A stretch of DNA of 11,680 nucleotides from Hyphomicrobiales bacterium. Its GTDB lineage: Bacteria > Pseudomonadota > Alphaproteobacteria > Rhizobiales > GCA-2746425. Below, one piece after another: positions 1 through 6,694 of the stretch. Within the stretch, counting starts at the first letter, position 1; every line of letters begins with the position of its first letter. The notes beneath the pieces are model-generated. The model was not told the DNA's origin. It did no database searches and was given only the letters and a program-made list of their open reading frames with translations. The stretch spans positions 1 through 11,680 of the forward strand of contig NVXB01000056.1 in assembly GCA_002746425.1 (NCBI GenBank), read 5' to 3'. The position numbers were made by a program, and so were the translations under genes.

Positions 1-473
1 CGCGCCTTGGTGAGCGCATCTTGCAGGGCTTTGCCAAAACTCTCGCGATCATCGGGGTTGAGAAACTCGCCGAAAATCATGCTGTTGCCATGGCTGGTCA
101 GCGTCAGGCTTTTAACGCCCTCATCCTCAAGCCGCTCCATGCTAAGCCGCACCCAAAACGGGTTGAACACGTAGGCTTTTTGTTTGCCCTTGGCATCGAC
201 CTTTAAAACCAGCAGCTCTTCATTGGTTAGCACCACATCTTCATAGGCGCGCGCCGCGCGGTAATTCATCTTGAAAGCAATGTAGATCAGCAGTACATCC
301 AGCCCGAAAAAGCCAAATACCGGCCACGCGCCAATGGTGACAAACAAGATACCGGCGGCAAAGCAGATCGCCGACAGCGATACCATTAAAATGATAAAAC
401 CCTTTTTGCCCAAAGAGCGATAGGGCGTTAGCCGGACCGCAAAAAGCGGATCAATGTCAGATGGTGCGATCAT
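1..473 (-). CDS. DUF2244 domain membrane protein (3' end outside window)
   Basis: The reverse strand is open from an ATG at 471-473 to the window edge, giving 157 residues without a stop. The protein starts MIAPSDIDPLFAVRLTPYRS, then has two hydrophobic segments at about residues 25-47 and 50-67, followed by a soluble domain with NPFWVRL and a final LNPDDRESFGKALQDAL. This pattern (PYRSLGKKGF before a membrane hairpin, then FNPFWVRL) is what I know as DUF2244, an uncharacterised inner-membrane family of about 160-170 residues, so only the last few residues should be missing. AGGA lies 9 nt before the ATG and a promoter candidate lies at 493-521. It is divergent from nth, a common neighbourhood in Hyphomicrobiales. 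The biochemical function of the family is unknown. Confidence 0.85.
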   Translation of the reverse strand, partial: MIAPSDIDPLFAVRLTPYRSLGKKGFIILMVSLSAICFAAGILFVTIGAWPVFGFFGLDVLLIYIAFKMNYRAARAYEDVVLTNEELLVLKVDAKGKQKAYVFNPFWVRLSMERLEDEGVKSLTLTSHGNSMIFGEFLNPDDRESFGKALQDALTKA

Positions 474-492
474 AGATTTGTCCTGTGATCTC

Positions 493-521
493 AAGTTAGA
501 ACATCTGCAATTTCGCAACAA
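493..521 (-). promoter_or_regulatory. Candidate sigma-70-type promoter for the DUF2244 gene
   Basis: Read on the minus strand, TTGTTG (516-521) and TAACTT (493-498) are separated by 17 nt, and the -10 box lies about 20 nt before the DUF2244 ATG. Spacing is ideal but both boxes deviate from consensus. This is a pattern match only, with no independent support. Confidence 0.3.
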
Positions 522-562
522 TCAGAGTCTTTAATTAGTGTTAACAACAGGCCAGAAGCTGA

Positions 563-583
563 GGGTTGAGTTGGGGGGTTGAG
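563..583 (+). repeat. Short GGGTTGAG tandem repeat in the nth leader
   Basis: GGGTTGAG occurs at 563-570 and again at 576-583 (13-bp period), followed by CTTGAG. The stretch is G-rich and lies 53-73 nt before the preferred nth start. It could supply a Shine-Dalgarno-like sequence for upstream alternative starts, or simply be replication slippage. Confidence 0.4.
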
Positions 584-635
584 CTTGAGCTGCTGGCTGG
601 GCATTGTGAGCATGTTCGAAAAATTAGAGATTCGT

Positions 636-1304
636 ATGACCAAAAAACCTACCCGCAAACGCTCTCGCCTGAGCGTGGCACATCGCCAAACCATGTTTGA
701 CCGCTTTTATGCGGCCGATCCAGAGCCGAAGGGCGAGCTGGACTACATCAATGTGTTTACGCTGCTGGTGGCGGTTGTGTTGTCGGCGCAGGCGACGGAT
801 GTAGGCGTTAACAAGGCCACCAAAAAACTGTTTCAACTGGCCGATACGCCGCAAAAGATGCTGGATTTGGGCGAGGATAGAGTGCGCGAGGAAGTGCGCA
901 CCATTGGGCTTTATCGCAACAAGGCCAAAAATGTTATCGCGCTGTCAAAACGCCTGATTGAGGTATATGGCGGCGAAATTCCCGCCAATCGTGATGCGCT
1001 GGAAACGCTGCCGGGCGTTGGGCGTAAAACCGCCAATGTGGTGATGAATATCGCTTTTGGCGAGCCGACTATTGCGGTGGATACCCATCTGTTTCGCCTG
1101 GCCAACCGCACCGGCCTCGCGCCCGGTAAAACACCGCTGGATGTTGAGCTGCTCTTGGAAAAATCCATCCCAAAGGAGCATATGCTCCACGCGCATCACT
1201 GGCTGATCCTGCATGGGCGCTATATCTGCAAGGCCCGCAAGCCCGATTGTGCCAAATGCCTGATCGAAGATATTTGCCTCTATGACGAAAAGGTTTTTGC
1301 CTAA
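636..1304 (+). CDS. nth: Endonuclease III (DNA glycosylase/AP lyase)
   Basis: This enzyme removes oxidised pyrimidines from DNA and nicks the resulting abasic site in base-excision repair. From the ATG at 636 the protein has 222 residues (E. coli Nth has 211). It shows the helix-hairpin-helix LPGVGRKTANVV at 125-136 with the catalytic lysine K131, the catalytic aspartate D149 in VDTHLFR, and a C-terminal [4Fe-4S] ligand set C198-X6-C205-X2-C208-X5-C214, exactly the Nth spacing. VLSAQATDVGVNKAT (48-62) is also typical. Start choice is uncertain: the frame stays open upstream, with an ATG at 612 and a TTG at 579. The 636 start was preferred because AGAG lies 7 nt before it and the basic MTKKPTRKRSR head resembles relatives. 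The gene ends overlapping the convergent CysZ-like gene by 3 nt. Confidence 0.95.
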   Translation: MTKKPTRKRSRLSVAHRQTMFDRFYAADPEPKGELDYINVFTLLVAVVLSAQATDVGVNKATKKLFQLADTPQKMLDLGEDRVREEVRTIGLYRNKAKNVIALSKRLIEVYGGEIPANRDALETLPGVGRKTANVVMNIAFGEPTIAVDTHLFRLANRTGLAPGKTPLDVELLLEKSIPKEHMLHAHHWLILHGRYICKARKPDCAKCLIEDICLYDEKVFA

Positions 1305-1978
1305 GCTCTGGCGTGCGCTTTGCGCTCTAGGCCCTTGAACAAATGCACCATAAAAGCCGTTGCGAAGAGCGGTGTCAGCAAGTTCACAATCGGAATGGCC
1401 AGCACGCCAGCAATAAGCAAACCGGCCAGCATGATGGTGCCGGAATATTGGCTGCGCAGGGCTTTTGCATCGCGCTCGGTGTAAAACCGCATGGCGACGA
1501 ACTGAAAATATTCACGGCCCAGCAAATAGCCATTGGCGACGAAAAACACCATCAAATTGATACCCGGCACCAGTAGTAAAAACAGCGCCAGAATGTTCAC
1601 TCCGACCACCAGCAGCAAAAACCGTAGCGATAGTTTTAGGGATTTGCCAAACGGCATGGGAACGCCGGGGCGGTCATGCGGATAATCACGCGCTTCAATG
1701 GCTTCGGCTACTTCATCGAGAAACAATCCGGCAAACACACTCATCGCCGGAGCCAGCAAAAAACCGGCGCCTATGATCAGGCCAAAGCCGGTTAAAAACG
1801 CGATGCCTGTGCTCAGCCAGGGCGAGCTGACATCGATAAAACTGTTGCCGATGGATTGCAGCAGCGTCACCAGAGCGATTAACAGCGCGATGGTCAGGCC
1901 CAGCGCTTTCCAGAAAACCCCTCGCAATTCACGGGCAAACAATTGTGAAAACGCACGGGAGGCGGCAGAAAGAAGCAT
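1301..1978 (-). CDS. CysZ/EI24-like inner-membrane protein
   Basis: This is a 225-residue hydrophobic protein with about four membrane regions (roughly residues 25-45, 58-90, 117-150 and 181-215) and a short polar segment, GLFLDEVAEAIEARDYP, at about 84-100. That segment and the later LLGREYFQFVAMR (152-164) are characteristic of the EI24/CysZ family (Pfam PF07264 from memory). E. coli CysZ is linked to sulfate uptake, but many alphaproteobacterial homologues are annotated only by similarity and no sulfur gene is nearby, so sulfate transport is not claimed. The ATG at 1978 was chosen because the family normally starts shortly before such an amphipathic helix. A TTG extension to 2032 is possible but adds 18 atypical residues. 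Its TAG stop (1301-1303) overlaps the TAA stop of nth. Confidence 0.8.
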   Translation of the reverse strand: MLLSAASRAFSQLFARELRGVFWKALGLTIALLIALVTLLQSIGNSFIDVSSPWLSTGIAFLTGFGLIIGAGFLLAPAMSVFAGLFLDEVAEAIEARDYPHDRPGVPMPFGKSLKLSLRFLLLVVGVNILALFLLLVPGINLMVFFVANGYLLGREYFQFVAMRFYTERDAKALRSQYSGTIMLAGLLIAGVLAIPIVNLLTPLFATAFMVHLFKGLERKAHARA

Positions 1979-2111
1979 ATTGGGTCCCAAAGTTAAGAAT
2001 TTGCTGGTATTCAGCCTGTATTTTGAGGCCAAACTTGAGTAACACCAGTTGCAGATAGGCGCTTAACGGCGCTGCCACAATGCCCCGAATTCAAAAATCC
2101 ACCCGGAACCC

Positions 2112-2132
2112 CAAACCCGCCTCAAACCCGCC
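2112..2132 (+). repeat. Tandem CAAACCCGCC repeat before the adenosine kinase start
   Basis: CAAACCCGCC occurs at 2112-2121 and 2123-2132, an 11-bp period. CCCGGAA flanks the pair at 2102-2108 and 2131-2137. The right-hand CCCGGAA contributes the weak GGAA ribosome site of the kinase gene, so the repetition touches a translation signal. It may be slippage of a C-rich leader. Confidence 0.45.
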
Positions 2133-2141
2133 CGGAATCCC

Positions 2142-3146
2142 ATGACAGACACTTTTGACTACCATGTGCTCGGCATCGGCAATGCGATCGTTGATGTGCT
2201 TTCGCAAACCGATGATGATTTTCTCGTTGCTGAGGGTCTTGCCAAAGGCAGCATGAACCTCATCAATGCTGCCCGCGCCGAAGCGCTATACGCTGCCATG
2301 GGCCCCGCCATTGAAGCTTCTGGCGGATCCGCTGGCAACACCATTGCCGCTGTGGGCAACCTTGGCGGGCGTGGCGCGTTTTTCGGCAAGGTCTGCGATG
2401 ATACGCTTGGCCAGTTTTACCGCCATGATATGCGCGCGCAAAACATTACTTTTGACACGGTGCCGCTTAAAAAGGGCGAATCCCCGACAGCGCGCTCGAT
2501 GATCCTCATCACGCCCGATGGCGAGCGCACCATGAACACCAATTTGAGCGCCTGCGTGGAGCTTGGCCCGGATGATATCGACGAGAATATCGTTGCTGGC
2601 AGTGCCATTTCCTATTTCGAGGGCTACCTATGGGACCCTCCTCTTGCCAAAGATGCTTTTCGCAAAGCGGCAGATATTGGCCACGCCCATAACCGCAAAG
2701 TGTCCATCACCTTGTCGGATTCGTTCTGTGTTGATCGTTGGCGCGATGAATTTATGACCCTAATTAAGAACGGCACTGTTGATATTTTGCTGGCCAATGA
2801 TGCAGAAATCAAAGCGCTGTATCAAACCGCCGATCTGGACACTGCGCTCAAGGCCATTCAGCAGGATTGCGCTTTAACCGCAGTAACACACGGCGTAGAG
2901 GGCTGTTTTGTCATCGATAAGGATGGCGTTCTTGCCGTGCCCACAACGCCGGTGACCAATCTCATCGATACGACCGGGGCGGGTGATATGTTCGCCGCTG
3001 GCTTCCTTTATGGCCATGCCAAGGGTCTGTCCAACGAGGTTTCGGCCAATCTGGGCAATTTGGCCGCTGGCGAAGTTCTGGGCCATATCGGGCCACGTCC
3101 GCAACGCTCGTTGCAACAGCTGGCCGAGCAAAAAGGCCTGCTTTAA
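2142..3146 (+). CDS. PfkB-family carbohydrate kinase, probable adenosine kinase
   Basis: The predicted activity is ATP-dependent phosphorylation of adenosine to AMP (purine salvage, cytosol). The 334-residue protein has the ribokinase/PfkB fold signatures: YHVLGIGNAIVDVL (7-20), substrate-side GGSAGNT (61-67) and the C-terminal PfkB signature DTTGAGD at 276-282 with the catalytic base D282 and the anion-hole GAG. Length and the N-terminal GIGNAIVD with ILITPDGERTMNTNLSAC fit the group usually annotated as adenosine kinase in alphaproteobacteria. Close sugar kinases share the fold, so the substrate is inferred. The ATG at 2142 has GGAA about 6 nt upstream. The gene stands alone, divergent from the CysZ-like gene, and is followed by a hairpin pair that probably ends the transcript before the exporter gene. 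Confidence 0.87.
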   Translation: MTDTFDYHVLGIGNAIVDVLSQTDDDFLVAEGLAKGSMNLINAARAEALYAAMGPAIEASGGSAGNTIAAVGNLGGRGAFFGKVCDDTLGQFYRHDMRAQNITFDTVPLKKGESPTARSMILITPDGERTMNTNLSACVELGPDDIDENIVAGSAISYFEGYLWDPPLAKDAFRKAADIGHAHNRKVSITLSDSFCVDRWRDEFMTLIKNGTVDILLANDAEIKALYQTADLDTALKAIQQDCALTAVTHGVEGCFVIDKDGVLAVPTTPVTNLIDTTGAGDMFAAGFLYGHAKGLSNEVSANLGNLAAGEVLGHIGPRPQRSLQQLAEQKGLL

Positions 3147-3166
3147 GCAGCGTGCGCAATAATTGA

Positions 3167-3220
3167 GCGGCTCGCATATTTGTGAGCCGCCATTTGCCAA
3201 GGCTAACAGCCTGTGGTTTT
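3167..3220 (+). terminator. Two consecutive hairpins after the adenosine kinase gene
   Basis: The first hairpin pairs GCGGCTCGCA (3167-3176) with TGTGAGCCGC (3181-3190) around a TATT loop: ten pairs including one G-U. Only CATTTG follows, so it lacks a good U-tract. The second pairs AGGCT (3200-3204) with AGCCT (3208-3212), supported by CCA/TGG outside a mismatch, and runs into TTTT at 3217-3220. Together they are a plausible transcription stop 20-75 nt after the kinase stop codon. The second has a tight three-base loop, so its efficiency is uncertain. Confidence 0.5.
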
Positions 3221-3255
3221 CTGCCTGCTACCCAACTTATTGAAGAGGCAGGCAC

Positions 3256-3882
3256 TTGATAGATTCAGCGACATTATTGACCTACGTGGCCATCGTGGTG
3301 GGCTTTGTTTTCATCCCCGGCCCGGCGACGTTGCTAACCGTGGCAAGAGCAACCAGTTCTGGCACGCGGGTTGGCATTGCAACCGGGGCAGGCATTGCTC
3401 TTGGTGATGTCATTCATACCATCATGGCCATCGTCGGTATTTCCGCGATTATCGCTACATCAGCCTTTCTGTTCAGCCTGATAAAATACCTCGGAGCGGG
3501 CTATTTGGTTTATCTGGGCATTCGCGCGATTTTGGAAAAAGCCCCGTTGAGCCTCGGCGGTAAAACCAAGCCCATCACCGCCAAGCGGGCTTTGCAGCAA
3601 GCGGTAATCGCCGAAGTGCTCAACCCTAAAACAGCCCTGTTCTTTCTGGCATTTCTGCCGCAATTTGTGCGGCCGGAAAATGGCTCGCCCCTTTTGCAAT
3701 TGTCGATATTGGGCATACTTTTTGTGCTACTGGGTTTTATGAGCACCCTTATTGTCGCGATTAGCGCTGGTAAAATGGGGCAGTTTTTGCAGCGCAATCC
3801 TGCGGTTTTGAAATGGCAGGGCAAATTCGTCGGCGGCATTTATTGCGCGCTTGGGGTTCGTTTGGCTTTTCAAGAGCGCTGA
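3256..3882 (+). CDS. LysE/RhtB-family amino-acid exporter
   Basis: This predicted inner-membrane exporter has 208 residues and is very hydrophobic, with roughly six membrane segments. Family marks are the N-terminal FIPGPATLLTVARATSSGTRVG (PGP at 21-23), KYLGAGYLVYLGIR (77-90) and AEVLNPKTALFFLAFLPQF (119-137), all typical of the LysE/RhtB superfamily that exports amino acids such as threonine, homoserine lactone or lysine. The substrate cannot be read from sequence. The start is a TTG at 3256 with AGAGG about 8 nt upstream; no ATG fits the family N-terminus. Full length with no truncation. It converges on coaA across a 180-bp spacer holding palindromic sites. Confidence 0.9.
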   Translation: MIDSATLLTYVAIVVGFVFIPGPATLLTVARATSSGTRVGIATGAGIALGDVIHTIMAIVGISAIIATSAFLFSLIKYLGAGYLVYLGIRAILEKAPLSLGGKTKPITAKRALQQAVIAEVLNPKTALFFLAFLPQFVRPENGSPLLQLSILGILFVLLGFMSTLIVAISAGKMGQFLQRNPAVLKWQGKFVGGIYCALGVRLAFQER

Positions 3883-3889
3883 TAAAACC

Positions 3890-3960
3890 TTACGTTCACG
3901 TCAAAAATATATGATCTTTACGTAAAATGCATTTGACTTTTACGTAAACGTAAGTATTGA
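3890..3960. promoter_or_regulatory. Cluster of three ACGTAA-type palindromes with a promoter-like TTGACT box
   Basis: Three related sites lie in the spacer between the convergent exporter and coaA genes. TTACGTTCACGTCA is at 3890-3903 (imperfect inverted repeat), TTTACGTAAA at 3917-3926 (perfect palindrome), and TTACGT-AA-ACGTAA at 3940-3953 (perfect 6-bp arms). The last two share TTTACGTAAA 22 bp apart, about two helical turns. TTGACT (3933-3938) precedes the third site and TATTGA (3955-3960) follows 16 nt after that box, so the palindrome sits between -35 and -10 elements as at MerR-family promoters. From memory the sites resemble those of LiuR-type MerR regulators of branched-chain acid catabolism. 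No gene follows in either suitable direction, so function is unproven. Confidence 0.45.
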
Positions 3961-4048
3961 AATCGTGAAGTTGGCTAGAGAGTAGAAGCTGGAAATTTGT
4001 CGTCAGAATCTAAAATAGCAAACCACACATCAGTAGGCAAAATGTAGT

Positions 4049-4062
4049 GCCCCAAATTGGGC
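4049..4062 (-). terminator. Weak hairpin directly after the coaA stop codon
   Basis: On the minus strand GCCC and GGGC pair around a six-base loop immediately after the coaA TAA, followed by ACTACATTTTG. The stem is only four pairs and the T-run is broken, so this is a weak candidate for the end of the hisF-hisE-coaA transcript. Confidence 0.22.
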
Positions 4063-5058
4063 TTAAAGCCGCCGCAGGGCGACCTGATCAATCAGATGAT
4101 TGGCACCTTTGCGCAGGATCAAATCTGCGCGTTGGCGGGTAGGAAGTATATTTTCATGCAAATTGGGGCCGTTTATCCGGTTCCAGATATCATCTGCCTT
4201 GGCGGAGGCTTCTTCGTGGGTCAAATCGGCGTAAGTGCGAAAGAAACTTTTGGGATTGCGAAAAGCTGTCTCACGCAGGCGTAAAAACCGCTCGCGATAC
4301 CATTGCCGCACCAATGCTTCATCGGCATCCAGATAAATCGAAAAATCGAAGAAATCAGACACGAATGGCACCGCATCACCGCCCGGCGGCAAATCACGCA
4401 CCTGCAACACGTTCAAGCCTTCAAGGATTAAAATATCGGGCTGTGAGACGGTAACGGTCTCATCCGGCACCACATCATAAACCAGGTGAGAATAAACCGG
4501 GCCAATCACATCGCGCTTGCCAGCCTTAATATTGGTCAAAAACGTCAGCAACCGGCCAACATCGTAGCTTTCCGGAAAACCTTTTCGCTCCATCAGCCCT
4601 TCGGCCTTGAGCACGGCATTGGGGTATAAAAACCCGTCCGTTGTCACCAGATCAACCTTTGGCATACCAGGCCAGCGCGACAGCAACGCTTGCAACACGC
4701 GCGCGGTGGTGGATTTGCCGGCAGAAACTGAACCTGCAAGGCCAATAATAAACGGCACTTTGCGCTCATTCAGGTCCAAAAACCGCGCGGTAGAATGATA
4801 AAGGCCCTGCCTTGCCTTAACATAATGCGACAACAGCAGCGCGAGGGGCAGATAAATCCGCTCGACCTCATCAACGGAAATAGGGTCGTTCAACCCCTCC
4901 AGGCGGCGCAATTCGTTGAGAGAAAGCGTCATTGGCATGTCATGGCGCAATTGCGACCAATGATTGACATCATAGACCCGGTAGGGCGACAGAGCGCTTT
5001 CACCCAATTGGGCGGCGCTCACAGGATCGAGTGAATTAGCGAGCTGTGCAGGGGTCAT
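4063..5058 (-). CDS. coaA: Type I pantothenate kinase
   Basis: CoaA phosphorylates pantothenate with ATP, the first and usually rate-limiting step of coenzyme A synthesis in the cytosol. The 331-residue protein matches the prokaryotic type I family (about 310-330): N-terminal LSPYRVYDVNHWSQLR, P-loop GSVSAGKST at 109-117 with K115, then VTTDGFLYPNAVL, KGFPESYDVGRLL, PVYSHLVYDVVP and ILEGLNVLQ, all standard landmarks. The ATG at 5058 lies 10 nt after the hisE stop, and AAGG overlapping that stop provides the ribosome site, implying translational coupling in a hisF-hisE-coaA unit. coaA at the end of a his cluster is usual in Hyphomicrobiales. Confidence 0.96.
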   Translation of the reverse strand: MTPAQLANSLDPVSAAQLGESALSPYRVYDVNHWSQLRHDMPMTLSLNELRRLEGLNDPISVDEVERIYLPLALLLSHYVKARQGLYHSTARFLDLNERKVPFIIGLAGSVSAGKSTTARVLQALLSRWPGMPKVDLVTTDGFLYPNAVLKAEGLMERKGFPESYDVGRLLTFLTNIKAGKRDVIGPVYSHLVYDVVPDETVTVSQPDILILEGLNVLQVRDLPPGGDAVPFVSDFFDFSIYLDADEALVRQWYRERFLRLRETAFRNPKSFFRTYADLTHEEASAKADDIWNRINGPNLHENILPTRQRADLILRKGANHLIDQVALRRL

Positions 5059-5068
5059 AGTCCAAACC

Positions 5069-5386
5069 TTAGCCCCGTAAGGCCTTCTCTGCCAAGCCGG
5101 ATTGGCCGGTGCGGCCTTCCAGGATGGTCATGACCTCCTCCAACGGCACATCTCGTGCCCGCAGCAGCACCAATAAATGGTACAAAACATCGGCTGCTTC
5201 ATTGGCAACATCGCTTTTTTCCTGCGCAGCAGCGGCCAAGATCAGCTCAATGGATTCTTCGCCCAGCTTCTCGGCGCATTTCAACACACCCTTATGCAGC
5301 AATTGCGCGGTGTAGGAGCTGTCTGCGCCGGCATCTGCGCGCTTGGCAATGATGGTGTCCAGATCGGTCAGGGAAAATTGTGGCAT
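5069..5386 (-). CDS. hisE: Phosphoribosyl-ATP pyrophosphatase
   Basis: HisE removes pyrophosphate from phosphoribosyl-ATP, the second step of histidine biosynthesis. The 105-residue protein is full length for a stand-alone HisE (it is fused to HisI in enterics). The all-alpha MazG-like fold is visible as KLGEESIE (40-47), the EExxE metal site, and NEAADVLYHLLVLL (62-75), the second ExxD site (E63, D66). It lies 48 nt after the hisF stop and 10 nt before coaA, on the same strand. The Shine-Dalgarno sequence before its ATG is weak. The N-terminal MPQFSLTDLDTIIAKRA is typical of the alphaproteobacterial type. Confidence 0.96.
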   Translation of the reverse strand: MPQFSLTDLDTIIAKRADAGADSSYTAQLLHKGVLKCAEKLGEESIELILAAAAQEKSDVANEAADVLYHLLVLLRARDVPLEEVMTILEGRTGQSGLAEKALRG

Positions 5387-5434
5387 TTATCAAAACTCGT
5401 TCGTGCAGGCTCATTTGCCCATTAATACAAGCGG

Positions 5435-6211
5435 TTAGTGCAGGCGCATTGGAATGCCTGCTTTGGCCATATGTTGTTTAGCTTCTCGGATTGTATAGGT
5501 TCCAAAGTGAAAAATCGAGGCCGCAAGCACGGCGCTGGCATGGCCCTCGCGAACACCCTCCACAAGATGGTCCAGATTGCCAACCCCGCCAGAGGCGATA
5601 ACAGGCACGGACACGGCATCTGAAATGGCCCGTGTCAGCGGTAAATTATAGCCAACTTTGGTGCCATCGCGGTCCATGCTGGTTAGCAAAATCTCGCCCG
5701 CGCCCAGCGCCACGACCTTTTGAGCAAATTCCACCGCATCAAGGCCGGTTTCTTCACGCCCGCCATGGGTGAAAATCTCAAAGCGTTCTGGCTCGCCGGG
5801 CGCAGAAACACGCTTGGCGTCAATCGCAACAACAATGCACTGATTGCCGAATTTATCAGCGGCCTGGCGCACAAAATCGGGGTTTTTGACGGCTGCTGTA
5901 TTGATCGACACTTTATCGGCACCAGCCAGCAGCAAATTACGAATATCGGCCACTTCGCGCACGCCGCCGCCAACGGTCAGCGGCATAAAGCAATGTTCTG
6001 CAGTTTCGCGCACCACATCCAGCAAGATGCCCCGCGCTTCAACGCTCGCAGTGATATCCAAAAAGCACAGCTCGTCTGCGCCAGCCGCATCATAGGCAAT
6101 GGCGGCCTGCACCGGATCTCCGGCATCAATCAGATCAACAAAATTGACCCCTTTAACGACGCGGCCCTCTTTAACATCAAGGCAGGGAATGATGCGGGTT
6201 TTGAGTGTCAT
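5435..6211 (-). CDS. hisF: Imidazole glycerol phosphate synthase, cyclase subunit
   Basis: HisF takes ammonia from HisH and converts PRFAR to imidazole glycerol phosphate plus AICAR, feeding both histidine and purine pools. The 258-residue TIM barrel carries the two catalytic aspartates, D12 in PCLDVKEGRVVKG and D131 in VVAIDAKR, and phosphate-binding glycines in LTVGGGVREVADI (78-90), GAGEILLTSMDRDGT and VIASGGVG. Length and motifs are intact. In related genomes it directly follows hisA. Here its start is separated from hisA by about 1.8 kb of opposite-strand accessory sequence, so hisF-hisE-coaA must use its own promoter or read through that block. No confident promoter was found in its leader, which holds an inverted repeat and a terminator-like hairpin. 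Confidence 0.97.
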   Translation of the reverse strand: MTLKTRIIPCLDVKEGRVVKGVNFVDLIDAGDPVQAAIAYDAAGADELCFLDITASVEARGILLDVVRETAEHCFMPLTVGGGVREVADIRNLLLAGADKVSINTAAVKNPDFVRQAADKFGNQCIVVAIDAKRVSAPGEPERFEIFTHGGREETGLDAVEFAQKVVALGAGEILLTSMDRDGTKVGYNLPLTRAISDAVSVPVIASGGVGNLDHLVEGVREGHASAVLAASIFHFGTYTIREAKQHMAKAGIPMRLH

Positions 6212-6240
6212 TTTAGGTTTCCGTTTTCCAACAAAAATAT

Positions 6241-6260
6241 TGCCATAACAATAAATGGCA
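6241..6260. promoter_or_regulatory. 20-bp inverted repeat 30 bp upstream of hisF
   Basis: TGCCAT (6241-6246) and ATGGCA (6255-6260) form perfect 6-bp arms around an 8-bp AT spacer, ending 29 bp before the hisF start codon. Size and spacing would suit a dimeric repressor operator or a small leader hairpin. Chance occurrence cannot be excluded. Confidence 0.3.
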
Positions 6261-6265
6261 CACCA

Positions 6266-6286
6266 AAAGGCAGGCGCTCAGCCTTT
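6266..6286 (-). terminator. Terminator-like hairpin in the hisF leader
   Basis: Inverted repeat AAAGGC (6266-6271) / GCCTTT (6281-6286) with a 9-nt loop. On the minus strand the stem ends in CCTTTT, so it resembles a short intrinsic terminator 55-75 nt before the hisF ATG. The stem is only six pairs. It could insulate hisF from upstream minus-strand transcription or act as an attenuator, or be accidental. Confidence 0.28.
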
Positions 6287-6678
6287 AGGGCCGACATTTC
6301 CCACAGATCGATAATCTGGAATAGCATAATTGTACATAGAATGTGGCGATTGAGCGCATTGTTGGTGTTGGATTCACAATGAAAATTGCACCAAACTCAG
6401 AAGCGCTTGTTTTCTGGCGGTTAGAGATGGCGCACAAATCATAGGCAGAATGAATTCGTTTTACGCTATTGGTAATTGTGTAAACGGCAGCTTCTAGCCC
6501 ACTTTGGGTGGAAACCGGACGTTCGCTGCAGTGCAAACAATAATGTGAAACGTGATACAAGGCCGACATTGCAATCTATTCGTATAATCGAACCTGAAAT
6601 CAAAACAGTTTAGTTTCGTAAAATCTTCACATTTCTCCAGCCCTGTATTTAAGTATGTGTTGTAGTTTTTAAGTGATC

Positions 6679-6693
6679 ATTTTAGAATTGTTT
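6679..6693. promoter_or_regulatory. Putative TetR operator copy 1, just before tetR
   Basis: ATTTTAGAATTGTTT ends one base before the tetR ATG at 6695. The same 15-mer with a single A/G difference recurs at 7289-7303 directly after tetR. Position over the ribosome-binding region suits an autorepressor site. This is inferred from recurrence alone. Confidence 0.38.
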
Positions 6694-6694
6694 G

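Larger units (their letters stand above)
6212..6694. other. 480-bp noncoding spacer between hisF and tetR
   Basis: I see no credible gene here. The one longer reading frame (minus strand, 6285-6569, 94 codons) has no recognisable domain and low-complexity composition. The segment is AT-richer than the his genes; a hand count of 6361-6420 gives 27 G+C of 60. GGCCGACATT occurs at 6289-6298 and again at 6561-6570 in the same orientation, and a stretch around 6510-6533 ends in GGACGTTCGCTGCAGTG. It resembles degenerate repeat-like sequence I recall from alphaproteobacterial intergenic regions. TATAAT lies at 6583-6588 without a good -35 box. TTCACA (6626) with TAAGTA (6650) at 18 nt is a weak alternative promoter for tetR. 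Confidence 0.55.

Noticed and set aside
1301..1978. Calling the EI24-like protein a sulfate transporter (cysZ)
   Set aside because: The family call is reasonable, but no sulfate assimilation genes are near and the function is not demonstrated for this branch.
3256..3882. Assigning a specific substrate such as lysine or threonine to the LysE-family exporter
   Set aside because: Substrate cannot be deduced from family motifs and the neighbours give no hint.
5720..6382. Long plus-strand open frame (220 codons) across hisF
   Set aside because: It is antisense to a fully supported hisF in another frame and has no family features. Long antisense frames are common opposite GC-rich genes.
6285..6569. 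94-codon open frame on the minus strand between hisF and tetR
   Set aside because: No domain, no plausible ribosome site, and its two ends coincide with the repeated GGCCGACATT sequence. It looks like translation of repeat-like noncoding DNA.
6583..6588. TATAAT as the tetR promoter -10 box
   Set aside because: The hexamer is perfect, but no -35-like sequence lies 16-19 nt upstream and it is over 100 bp from the start codon in an AT-rich spacer.
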